DNA from: Roseovarius sp. MMSF_3281
GTDB taxonomy: Bacteria > Pseudomonadota > Alphaproteobacteria > Rhodobacterales > Rhodobacteraceae
Assembly: GCF_030733685.1 (NCBI RefSeq)
Contig: NZ_JASHIM010000022.1
Span: forward strand, 1-64,000
Length of the DNA: 64,000 nucleotides
Reading direction: 5' to 3'
A program made the translations under genes and the position numbers. The notes below the pieces were generated by a model, which had not been told where the DNA came from, did not search any database, and saw only the letters and a program-made list of their open reading frames with translations. Positions 36,481 to 44,717 of this stretch are shown piece by piece (positions within the stretch are counted from its first letter, which is position 1; each line of letters starts with the position of its first letter).

Positions 36481-36526
36481 AAAGATTAATCTTTAAGGTA
36501 CCTTTTGCCGTGAAATAGAAGGTACC
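36481..36526. repeat. Adjoining palindromes after the repeat-protein gene
   Basis: aaagattaatcttt (36481-36494) and aaggtacctt (36495-36504) are perfect palindromes placed end to end; aaggtacc recurs at 36519-36526. The AT-rich hairpin could be a transcript end or regulator site between the repeat-protein gene and the exporter genes. Confidence 0.45.
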
Positions 36527-36728
36527 CAAATGAGGTGCGCTTAGTGGTTGCGTAACCTCTTTGGTTTATTTTCGAGTGACTTTGTTTTTGGGGGTAATAA
36601 AAAGGGGGGCTGCCCTTGGCGCAGGGCGGTATTTTAGGATTTGTGATGTCAAAAGAATGTGCTAGACGTGTTTTGGGGGTAATCGAAACTTGGCTCGCTC
36701 AGGGCTTTGGCAAATCGAGCTCCATGGT

Positions 36729-38072
36729 ATGACGTTTTCTTTCCCGATTCAGAGCCGTTATCGCATTGGCACGCCGCGTTCCTTTTCGGCGGCGGGGCAG
36801 CGGGAAGCAGCGGGTGGATTTTGCGGGCTTGCCGCGCAGCTGCTTATCTGTTCGGCGCTTTTGATCGTGACGCTTGCCGTTCCGGCCCGTGCGCAGATGT
36901 CGCTTCAGGAAGCCGTTCTAATTGCAACGAAAAATGACCCCGGCGTCGAAGCGCTGCGGCAGGAAGTCGCCGCGAAAACCGTTGATATCGACGCCGCGCG
37001 CGATGCCTATTTCCCCTCGATCAGCCTCTCGGGCGAAAGTAGTACAACGGATAGTGATGGCCCGGGTGTAACCCTTAGCGTTACGCAGGTTCTGTTCGAC
37101 TGGGGCAAGACACGCGCCCAGATCGAGGAGGCCTCGCAGGTGCGGGTTCAGGCCGTTTCCGATCTCAAGATGGCGATCGAGGACCTAACGTTCGAGATCG
37201 CCGGGTTTTTCCTCGATGTCGAGGTGATGGACCGGAAAATTGCCAATACGAAAGACTATATGGCTTTTGCCCGGCGTCTTTCCGACCAGGCACTGGATCG
37301 GGCAAGGGCCGGTGTCAGCGACAACAGTGAAGTTGCGCGTGCCCGCCTGGAAATTGCCCGTGCGGATGAGAAAATGTCGGAACTTTTGGCAAATCGCGAG
37401 ATCGCCTTGGCCCAGATCGAATTCCTGATCGGGCAACCCTTCAGCAGTGTTCTGCGGCCGCCCGCGATACAGTTTTCCCAACATTACGGTTCCGCGAGCA
37501 AGATCCGCTCGGCGCTCAAGCTTGCGCCGGAGTATATTGCCGCGCGTGCCTCTCTTGCGGAAGCCGAGGCCGGGGTTCAGACCGCGAAGGCGCAGAGATT
37601 TCCGACGATCAATTTGCAGGCGCAGGGCCGCACCGACCTGAATGGCGGGGATACGCAAACGGCGCTTGGGATTTCTGCCGGGGTCGACCTGAATTCCCGC
37701 GGTTTCGGCCAGCGGCAAATCCAGTCCGCGCGGCTTGAGGTGGAGGGCGCCAAGGCCTCGCTTCGTGGGGCAGAGCGCCAACTGATGAACGCGGCCAACA
37801 ATGCGCTTGAACGCTTGGACCTGTTACGCCGGAGCGAACGCTCCAAGGCGGCACAGCTCGTTGAATCGGAAAAAGTCCTCAGCTCCTATGAAGATCAGTT
37901 CATTGCGGGGCAGCGTGAGATTCTGGACCTTCTGACGACTGGCCGTGATCTTTACGATGCGCAAATCGACGAGATCGACACCTACGATGACCGCAAGCGT
38001 ACCGAGTACGAAGCGGCCAAGGAATTGGGCGTGCTGGGCACAATGCTGTCTGTGCGGGGGGCCAGAGAATGA
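36729..38072 (+). CDS. TolC-family outer-membrane factor of a type I secretion system
   Basis: 447 residues from ATG 36729; a TTG at 36690 would add 13. Long signal peptide ending ARAQ before MSLQEAVLIATKNDP. The two outer_membrane_efflux repeats are seen: VLFDWGKTRAQIEEA and, later, SAGVDLNSRGFGQRQIQSARLEVEGAK, with long helical stretches between. Forms the trimeric channel-tunnel through the periplasm and outer membrane. 27 bases before the ABC exporter gene, same operon. Confidence 0.88.
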   Translation: MTFSFPIQSRYRIGTPRSFSAAGQREAAGGFCGLAAQLLICSALLIVTLAVPARAQMSLQEAVLIATKNDPGVEALRQEVAAKTVDIDAARDAYFPSISLSGESSTTDSDGPGVTLSVTQVLFDWGKTRAQIEEASQVRVQAVSDLKMAIEDLTFEIAGFFLDVEVMDRKIANTKDYMAFARRLSDQALDRARAGVSDNSEVARARLEIARADEKMSELLANREIALAQIEFLIGQPFSSVLRPPAIQFSQHYGSASKIRSALKLAPEYIAARASLAEAEAGVQTAKAQRFPTINLQAQGRTDLNGGDTQTALGISAGVDLNSRGFGQRQIQSARLEVEGAKASLRGAERQLMNAANNALERLDLLRRSERSKAAQLVESEKVLSSYEDQFIAGQREILDLLTTGRDLYDAQIDEIDTYDDRKRTEYEAAKELGVLGTMLSVRGARE

Positions 38073-38099
38073 AAACGGGATGGAACGAGGATCGCTGAT

Positions 38100-40235
38100 A
38101 TGAAGGATGTAGTATCTCACGACCCTCTTGTTTTGGGCCTTCTGGAGCTGTGCCGGTTGCAGGGCGTTTCAGCCTCGGTCACGCAATTGACCGAAGGGCT
38201 GCCCCGCGATGAGGGCAGCCTTTTGACCCCGGACCTTGCACCGTTGGCCCTGCGGCGGGCGAACATGAGTTGCCGGAGCACTCAAGAGTCACTGCGCGAC
38301 CTGCCGGAACATAGTTTTCCGGTCCTTGCGTGCCTCAAGGACGGACGCACATTGATTGTCGAAGAGTTGACGGGCGCGCGCGTCAAGGTGGTTTTGCCGG
38401 AATCCGGTGGCGGGAAAGCGATCTGGACCTTTGAGGAACTTGAGCGTCTGCATAACGGGACCACCTTGATATCAAAACCGATTGATATCGTGTCCGACCG
38501 CTTGGAGTCTAACAAGGCCGGGCGCGGGCACTGGTTATTGGGGCCGATTTGGGAAAACTGGTGGATTTACCGCGATGTGATGATCGCCTCTTTCGCGGCA
38601 AATGTCCTTGCGGTGGCCACGGCGCTTTTCTCGATGCAGGTTTATGACCGTGTCGTGCCGAACAATGCCATGGATACGCTGTGGATTCTGGCCAGCGGGG
38701 TGGGTATCGCCATCGTGCTTGAACTGGTGCTGCGGTTGATGCGCTCTTCTTTGGTGGATGTCTCGGGACGTGATCTTGATTTGCGCCTGTCGGCACAACT
38801 TTTCGACAAGGTCGCGAATATGCGGCTTGCCAATCAGCCCGCGTCGACCGGGGTGTTTGCCAATCAGGTGCGTGATTTCAGCGTGGTGCGTGAATTTTTC
38901 ACGTCAAGTACGGTTACGGCGATCTGTGACTTGCCCTTTGTCCTGATCTTCCTTGGGGTTATCTGGTTCATTGGCGGGCCCATCGCATTGGTTGTGCTGG
39001 CCGGTGTTGTACTGACGGTTCTTCCGGGGCTGTTGATGCAAAAGAAACTTGCCCATGCGTCCAAGGAAAACAACCGCGAAGCGGCAGCTTTGAACGGGTT
39101 GTTGCTGGAAACCATTACCAACTTGGAAACCGTGAAAGCCGCCCGCGCAGAGGGGCGTTTGCAACGTGCACATGCGCAGTTGAACGCAACCATGGCGACG
39201 ACGGCAGTCAAAACCCGCAATTTGACGGCCCTGATGACACAGCTCGTCAGTTCGGTGCAGCGCTTGGCTTATGCCGGTGTCGTGATCGCCGGCGTCTACC
39301 TGATCGGGGCCGGCGAGTTGACGGTTGGTAGCCTTATCGCCTGTACGCTGTTGTCCACGCGGGCGATGTCGCCGATGGGGCAGGTGGCTGGCCTTCTGGC
39401 AAAATGGCAGCATGTTCGCGCCGCGATGGTCGGCCTTGACGAAATCATGAAGTTGCCGGTCGAACGGCCATCGGATCGTCATTTCGTACGGTCCACCTCG
39501 GTCACGGGGGATTATCATCTTCAGGATGTGGTGTTTCGCCATGATCCTGAGGCACCGCCGGTTCTGGCCATTCCCGAACTGAAGATTGCTGCAGGGGAGC
39601 GGATTTCCCTTCTTGGCGGCAACGGTGCGGGGAAATCCACAATGCTAAGGCTGCTTGCAGGTCTGACCGATCCGCAAGCCGGCAGTGTCCTGTTGGACGA
39701 TCTCGCGCTGAGCCAGATCGACCCGATCGACCGGCGCCGCCAGATCGGATACCTGCCGCAAAGCGTTGCCTTGTTCCAGGGGACGTTGCGGGAAAACCTT
39801 CTGCTTGATCACGGGCTGCATTCCGATGAAGAATTGCTTCAGGCGCTGGATGCGGTGGGGCTTGGAAAATTCGTGCGCCAGCACGTTCGTGGGCTTGACC
39901 TTCAGATCCAAAGCAACGCGAATGTCTCGGGCGGGCAGCGTCAGTCTATAGGTCTGGCCCGTGTTCTTTTGCAGGACCCGAAAGTGGTGTTGCTTGATGA
40001 GCCGACCTCGGCCTTCGATCATGTGACCGAGAACAAGGTGATCGGGCATCTGAACGAATGGCTTAAGGGGCGGACGACAATCATTTCGACCCATAAGCGT
40101 GAATTGCTTGGGTTGACGGAGCGCGCCATCGTCCTGAAGGACGGGCGGATTGCGCGTGATGGCGACCTGTTGCAAATCCTGAACGCTGCGCGCTCGAATT
40201 CGGCGCAGAGCAAACCCGTGCAGGCCGTGAAATGA
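38100..40235 (+). CDS. Type I secretion ABC permease/ATPase (LapB-like)
   Basis: 711 residues. Residues 1 to about 130 are a C39-peptidase-like domain lacking the catalytic Cys (starts MKDVVSHDPLVLGLLELC with no Q-x-x-x-x-C motif), as in exporters that use it only for substrate docking. Then six transmembrane helices (about 160-430) and a nucleotide-binding domain: Walker A LLGGNGAGKST, signature VSGGQRQSIGLARV, Walker B KVVLLDEPTSAFD, switch His in IISTHKRE. Exports unfolded substrates from the cytoplasm in one step through the TolC-like partner. Stop overlaps the next start (ATGA). Confidence 0.92.
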   Translation: MKDVVSHDPLVLGLLELCRLQGVSASVTQLTEGLPRDEGSLLTPDLAPLALRRANMSCRSTQESLRDLPEHSFPVLACLKDGRTLIVEELTGARVKVVLPESGGGKAIWTFEELERLHNGTTLISKPIDIVSDRLESNKAGRGHWLLGPIWENWWIYRDVMIASFAANVLAVATALFSMQVYDRVVPNNAMDTLWILASGVGIAIVLELVLRLMRSSLVDVSGRDLDLRLSAQLFDKVANMRLANQPASTGVFANQVRDFSVVREFFTSSTVTAICDLPFVLIFLGVIWFIGGPIALVVLAGVVLTVLPGLLMQKKLAHASKENNREAAALNGLLLETITNLETVKAARAEGRLQRAHAQLNATMATTAVKTRNLTALMTQLVSSVQRLAYAGVVIAGVYLIGAGELTVGSLIACTLLSTRAMSPMGQVAGLLAKWQHVRAAMVGLDEIMKLPVERPSDRHFVRSTSVTGDYHLQDVVFRHDPEAPPVLAIPELKIAAGERISLLGGNGAGKSTMLRLLAGLTDPQAGSVLLDDLALSQIDPIDRRRQIGYLPQSVALFQGTLRENLLLDHGLHSDEELLQALDAVGLGKFVRQHVRGLDLQIQSNANVSGGQRQSIGLARVLLQDPKVVLLDEPTSAFDHVTENKVIGHLNEWLKGRTTIISTHKRELLGLTERAIVLKDGRIARDGDLLQILNAARSNSAQSKPVQAVK

Positions 40236-41404
40236 GCAGTTCGGAGCTTATGACCACCAGTCATATCGACGGGAGCTATCAGCGGCAAACGCTAAAGCGG
40301 TCCCGGCTTGTGATCCAGACGGTTGTGCTGTCGTTGATCATTGCGGTGGTCTGGGCGGCGATGGCCGAAATCAATGAAATTACCCGCGGTGATGGACGGG
40401 TTGTTCCATTGCGGCGCCTGCAATCCATTCAGAGCCTTGAGGGAGGTATCCTTGCGGAGCTGCATGTCAGCGAAGGCGACCTGGTCAAGGAAGGTCAGTT
40501 GATCGCCCGGCTCGATCCGACGAGGTCTGAAACTGCGTTCAATGCGACACAAGCGGAAATCACCGCATTGACCGCCGAGGTGAGGCGTCTTGAAGCTGAA
40601 GTGCTTGAACAGCAGACCCTCGACTTCGGGCCCAAGCCGAACGAGTCGGAAGTCACCGAACTGCGCCTGTTCGAAGCGCGGCGCAAAAAGCTGGAAGCAT
40701 CGCTGGCCTCCCTCAAGGAAGAACGCGGCACCATCGAGAGCCAGATCGAAATTACAAGCCCTCTGGCCGCCGGCGGATCGGTGAGCAAGATAGACTTGCT
40801 GCAACTGCGCCAGCAGAAGGCGGAGTTGGACGGAAAGATCAACGAGGTACGCAATGCCTATGTGCAGGATGCCTACAAGGACCTTGCCACGCGCCGGGCA
40901 AAACTGACGACCTTGCAGCAGGACCTGATCCAGAAGCAGGACGAATTTCAACGGACCGAAATCAAATCGCCCGTGGCCGGCCGCGTCAACAACATCGAGA
41001 TCACCACCCTTGGAGGGGTGGTGCAGCCCGGGGAGCCGATCATGGAAATAACCCCGACGGACGATCAGCTGTTGATCGAAACGAAGGTCAAACCGCAGGA
41101 TGTCGCCTTTGTCGCCCCCGGGATGCCCGCAAGCGTAAAGATCACGGCCTATGACTTTGCGACTTACGGGGATTTGCAGGGCGAGGTGACCCAGATATCC
41201 GAAGATACCGTGGAAGAGGATACGGCACAGGGTCCACAGGATTTCTATCGCGTCATGGTCCGCACCGAAACCAGTTATCTCGAACGGTTTGGTGAAGAAT
41301 TCGCCATTCGTCCGGGGATGGTCGCGCAGGTCGATATTGAAAGTGGCAAGCGTTCGATCCTGAGTTACCTGACGCGGCCACTTACCCGGGCCAGACTGCG
41401 CTAA
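40232..41404 (+). CDS. HlyD-family membrane fusion protein (LapC-like)
   Basis: 390 residues overlapping the ABC gene by 4 bases. One N-terminal transmembrane helix (LVIQTVVLSLIIAVVWAAMAE), lipoyl half-motif GGILAELHVSEGDLVKEGQLIARLD, a long coiled coil (about 95-240), second half-motif EIKSPVAGRVNNIEITTLGGVV, and beta-barrel domain (VKITAYDFATYGDLQGEV). Connects the ABC exporter with the TolC-like channel. Confidence 0.92.
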   Translation: MSSSELMTTSHIDGSYQRQTLKRSRLVIQTVVLSLIIAVVWAAMAEINEITRGDGRVVPLRRLQSIQSLEGGILAELHVSEGDLVKEGQLIARLDPTRSETAFNATQAEITALTAEVRRLEAEVLEQQTLDFGPKPNESEVTELRLFEARRKKLEASLASLKEERGTIESQIEITSPLAAGGSVSKIDLLQLRQQKAELDGKINEVRNAYVQDAYKDLATRRAKLTTLQQDLIQKQDEFQRTEIKSPVAGRVNNIEITTLGGVVQPGEPIMEITPTDDQLLIETKVKPQDVAFVAPGMPASVKITAYDFATYGDLQGEVTQISEDTVEEDTAQGPQDFYRVMVRTETSYLERFGEEFAIRPGMVAQVDIESGKRSILSYLTRPLTRARLR

Positions 41405-41474
41405 AGATGGCGGGTGTGGGGGCACCCGGTATCACGATGCCAACGATGAAAGACTGAATCACATTAGAAGAAAG

Positions 41475-42812
41475 ATGAATATGCAGCTGCCGCATTTTCT
41501 TGCACCTTTCCGGTATGTCGTGGGGACAGTGTCAGGCCTGACGCTGGTTATGGGCACCTTGTCGTTAGTGCCTGGAGCCTCCGCGCAATCCGGGCGGGTC
41601 TTTGAAACCGTCGAGGTCCGGGGCGCGGAGTTTATCCCGGAACAGGATATCAAGATGACCTGCGGCGCCGTTCCGGACGTGTCGTACCTGGACCTTGAAT
41701 TGCGTGCAATTGAGGAATGCCTCATGTCCACGGGAGTGTTCGAGAGTGTTACCCTGACCCCCGAAGGCGATACGCTTGTCATCGCGGTGAAAGAATTGAA
41801 CACCCGCCCCGGCCGGGCCGAAGCGTCGCTATCCTATGCATCACAGGATGGTGTGATCGGGGGGCTGTTTTTTGAGCGGTATAATCTTTTTCCCGATACC
41901 TATGGTTCTGTGCGCCTCGAATACAATGCAGAGGTGACTCGCGCCAAGGCGCGGCTGTATCATGTTGACGTGATTGGCGACTCGGTTGACCTTGGCGTCA
42001 AGGCTGGTTTCGAGGAAGTCTCGTTCGATGATACATCCTATACGCATGACACCAAGCAGCTTGAGACTTACCTGGCGTGGACGCCAAGCGGCAAGACGCG
42101 TTTGGAAGCGGGCCTTGGCTATCGTGACTATGGGCTTTCAGATGTTGAGCCGAACGCGAGCGCGCTTTTGAAGGCGGAAGCGACACCAAGTATTGCTGCA
42201 CCCTTCCTGCGTCTGGGGCTGAAACACGATTCATTGGACGAGGGAGACTCGGGTTGGGGCGCTTGGGAATACAGTTTCGGGCTGGACCAATATTATTGGA
42301 ACCTTGGGACCGACGATAGCCTGACGGATTTCCGGATTGAAACGCGGTCTTACTTGCCGCTTGGATCGAACTTGCGCATGTTAATCTCGATGGACGCGGG
42401 CACGGTTTCAGGACGAGACGGTAATCCGACACGGGTGATAGATCGGTTTACGCCGGGGGCGGATGAGTTTCGGGGGTTCGCGCCCCGCGGCATTGGCCCG
42501 CGCGACCAAGGCGATGCCTTGGGCGGCCAAAACTACCTTGTTTCTTCGATCGAGCTTCAGCATCGGTTCGAAGATGTTGCCAAGTCGCCATTCGTTGCCG
42601 GTGTGTTCTGGCAGACGGGCGCGGCTTGGGGCCTTGACGATACCCAAGGCGGCACGATTGATGACGATTTTTACCAACGCAGCTCCATCGGGTTGTCGCT
42701 GTCGTTCGAGGTGGCCAATGCGCCTGTCTCGGTCTATGTGGCCTCGCCCATCGAGAAAGAGGCAGGGGACAAGGAGCAGTTGTTCGGTTTGAGCCTGAGC
42801 GCGAAATTCTGA
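41475..42812 (+). CDS. Omp85-type outer-membrane protein with one POTRA domain
   Basis: 445 residues. Signal peptide ends near GASAQ. Residues about 40-105 form a single POTRA-like domain (VFETVEVRGAEFIPEQDI ... VFESVTLTPEGDTLVIAVKEL). The rest is a barrel with YNLFPDTYGSVRLEYNAEVTRA, and the BamA/TamA L6-loop signature EFRGFAPRGIGPRD, ending in Phe (SLSAKF). Compared with BamA (5 POTRA) and TamA (3) this is a minimal form. It directly follows the fusion-protein gene with a 70-base gap and is probably in the same transcript. It could insert the export channel, or translocate or anchor the secreted repeat proteins. Confidence 0.82.
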   Translation: MNMQLPHFLAPFRYVVGTVSGLTLVMGTLSLVPGASAQSGRVFETVEVRGAEFIPEQDIKMTCGAVPDVSYLDLELRAIEECLMSTGVFESVTLTPEGDTLVIAVKELNTRPGRAEASLSYASQDGVIGGLFFERYNLFPDTYGSVRLEYNAEVTRAKARLYHVDVIGDSVDLGVKAGFEEVSFDDTSYTHDTKQLETYLAWTPSGKTRLEAGLGYRDYGLSDVEPNASALLKAEATPSIAAPFLRLGLKHDSLDEGDSGWGAWEYSFGLDQYYWNLGTDDSLTDFRIETRSYLPLGSNLRMLISMDAGTVSGRDGNPTRVIDRFTPGADEFRGFAPRGIGPRDQGDALGGQNYLVSSIELQHRFEDVAKSPFVAGVFWQTGAAWGLDDTQGGTIDDDFYQRSSIGLSLSFEVANAPVSVYVASPIEKEAGDKEQLFGLSLSAKF

Positions 42813-43036
42813 ACGCAATATAACGCGCGTTTCGCGTGACGACCTTGGAAACCTGAGCGACCATTCTTTCTGAAACGGTCTTGGAACCTGCCTCGTTTCG
42901 CGGGGTAGTACAAGGTCACCTGTTCACAGCTTTCCCCACATTTACCAATGCCGTGACGCCCCTGCACCCAGCGGACAGGAGGGGGGTGTATACATAAGTC
43001 TTGAAAAAATTCCAAAAGAATGCTTTGGTATTGATG

Positions 43037-43062
43037 ATCTACCAAAAAGTATGTCGGTAGAT
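43037..43062. promoter_or_regulatory. Inverted repeat atctacc/ggtagat
   Basis: A perfect 7-base inverted repeat with a 12-base centre (aaaaagtatgtc), in AT-rich non-coding DNA upstream of the receiver-like gene. Spacing suits a dimeric helix-turn-helix regulator such as the LuxR-type protein encoded nearby, but this is only a possibility. Confidence 0.35.
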
Positions 43063-43152
43063 TCGTATGGTAAGGTTCTTGGTTAGTGTGTTGAGCAAAA
43101 CAAACTTATTTCCCGGTTGATCCGGCGATGTCAGCTAAGGGTGGATGAAAAT

Positions 43153-43329
43153 ATGACTTGGTTTCGTATCAAACGAGTGTCTCGGAGTGATGTGAAAGGT
43201 GCCAGCCTTGCCGATAGGCTCTTCGTTCGCATGGATCGGGAGATGGAGCATGTGGATGGGGCCGCTGTCGGAGCGGTCAGGCTTATGCGGGTAAACCGCG
43301 ATGTTGCAAGGTTCAGGGGCGTGGAGTGA
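43153..43329 (+). CDS. Possible small protein
   Basis: 58 residues from ATG 43153 (MTWFRIKRVSRSD), with gggtggatg upstream as a poor ribosome site. Basic and without a known domain. May be chance coding. Confidence 0.25.
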   Translation: MTWFRIKRVSRSDVKGASLADRLFVRMDREMEHVDGAAVGAVRLMRVNRDVARFRGVE

Positions 43330-43443
43330 TCCGCGATTGACGAAGAGACCCTATGTGGGCGGGCCGTCCATCTCATGCTGATTTGCGGGCGTAGCCCTGA
43401 TTTCAGGTTTTGTGCGTAAAGGCGGAAAAAAGGAGTGGTTTAC

Positions 43444-43905
43444 ATGCTGTTGGAAGCTATCGAGACGAAAACCGCGTTTCCTGCCGATGGGGGTGGTCTT
43501 GGGGCCGAGTGCAAAGTGCTTGCCTTGCTTGATTGGGACTATCTGCCTTACGAGTTGTGCCAGCCCGGATCGGGGTATCGTTTTTCGCTTTTGCGCGGAG
43601 AGGATGAAGCCCAGGCCTTTCGCCTTTTGGGACAGGGCCAAGCGGCGCCGGATGTTCTTTTGGTTGATGAGGATTTTTTCGGATCGCCCGAAGCAACGGC
43701 AGATGCCTGCATGAGAATCCGCCGGACGCACCCGAAGATTCGCATCATCGCAATCGAAAGCGAGATGCATGACGGCGACTCCGTTCTTGAAGCGTTGGGC
43801 ATTTGCCAGGAAACCTTGCCGGCCATGCCCGATGTTCCGGCGATCCTGGAAAAACTGACCGCGTTCAACTGCCAGGTAGGCGTTGACGTGGCCGGATTCA
43901 GATAA
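43444..43905 (+). CDS. Degenerate receiver-like protein
   Basis: 153 residues from ATG 43444, preceded by aaaggagtggttt. The middle part (APDVLLVDEDFFGSPEATADACMRIRRTHPKIRIIAIES) has the beta3/alpha3/beta4 pattern of response-regulator receivers with acidic residues after strand 3, but the N-terminal acidic pair and the conserved Lys are not evident. Possibly a pseudo-receiver that modulates the kinase/regulator encoded alongside. Its end overlaps the convergent LuxR-type gene by 8 bases. Confidence 0.6.
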   Translation: MLLEAIETKTAFPADGGGLGAECKVLALLDWDYLPYELCQPGSGYRFSLLRGEDEAQAFRLLGQGQAAPDVLLVDEDFFGSPEATADACMRIRRTHPKIRIIAIESEMHDGDSVLEALGICQETLPAMPDVPAILEKLTAFNCQVGVDVAGFR

Positions 43906-44572
43906 AGTTCATATCACGCGCCCTGATAACCGCCTGTGTTCGGTTGTCTGCGCCCAGCTTCGTACAAATTGATTTGACGTGCATCTTGACCGTGGCTTCG
44001 GCAAGGGAAAGACCCTCCGCGATTTCCCGGTTCGGGCGACCTTCGATCAGAAGCGAAAGTACCTCCATCTCGCGATCCGAAAGCGGCGATTTTGTCTTGA
44101 CGCGCGCCTTGAGCCTTTGTGGATCAATGAGTTCCACGGGGATATAGCGCCCGCCAGCCGCCATAAAGCGAATTTCATTGGCAAGGTCTTTGAGCGATGC
44201 GGTTTTCAGGATGACGCCGGCACTGCCCATTTGGAGAATGTCGGAAATCACTTGTCCGGAGGGGTCGCTGGTCAAAAGGCCGGTTGGCCGCCCCTCATTC
44301 TTTTGCAAGGCTTGGCTAAGCCCGGCAACACCATTCATACCGGGCATGTTGAGATCAAGTAGGACAAGTTCAAACGGGCCGTCCCGATCCATGATTGACA
44401 AAGCGGTATGAAGGTCCGGGGCAGTTATGACTTCGAACTCGGGCAGATTTGATAAAAAATGCTCAAACATTTCGAGGACCATGGCATGGTCGTCTGCAAT
44501 CAAAACACGCGTAACCGAGGTTTGTGGCGAACCAGCGGATTGAGCTGTGGTCTTCACAGGCTGTCCCTTCAT
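43898..44572 (-). CDS. LuxR/FixJ-type response regulator
   Basis: 224 residues from ATG 44572 (MKGQPVKTTAQ); the longer frame from 44647 is less likely. Receiver domain: RVLIADDHAMV (acidic pair), phospho-acceptor Asp in LVLLDLNMPGMNG, Thr in GLLTSDPSG, Lys in GVILKTAS. Helix-turn-helix of NarL type: LSDREMEVLSLLIEGRPNREIAEGL and VKMHVKSICTKLGADNRTQAV. A DNA-binding regulator, most likely paired with the hybrid kinase encoded 145 bases upstream on the same strand. Confidence 0.9.
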   Translation of the reverse strand: MKGQPVKTTAQSAGSPQTSVTRVLIADDHAMVLEMFEHFLSNLPEFEVITAPDLHTALSIMDRDGPFELVLLDLNMPGMNGVAGLSQALQKNEGRPTGLLTSDPSGQVISDILQMGSAGVILKTASLKDLANEIRFMAAGGRYIPVELIDPQRLKARVKTKSPLSDREMEVLSLLIEGRPNREIAEGLSLAEATVKMHVKSICTKLGADNRTQAVIRARDMNFI

Positions 44573-44717
44573 TTTCAATACGAGGTCCCTCGTATGGTAC
44601 TTGTTTACGCAAGACGCTTTTTTATCACGCCTGCAAACATTCAACAACGTAGCTGTTAACTTATTGAAGACCTATGGAAAGACAAATGTTTTTCAACATC
44701 TTGTGTTGTCATGTCGT

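Larger units (their letters stand above)
42813..43443. other. Intergenic region after the Omp85-type gene
   Basis: About 630 bases. It contains an inverted repeat at 43037-43062 and a weak 58-codon frame at 43153-43329 (both listed). A purine-rich ribosome site for the next gene is at 43430-43436. Nothing else recognised. Confidence 0.4.
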
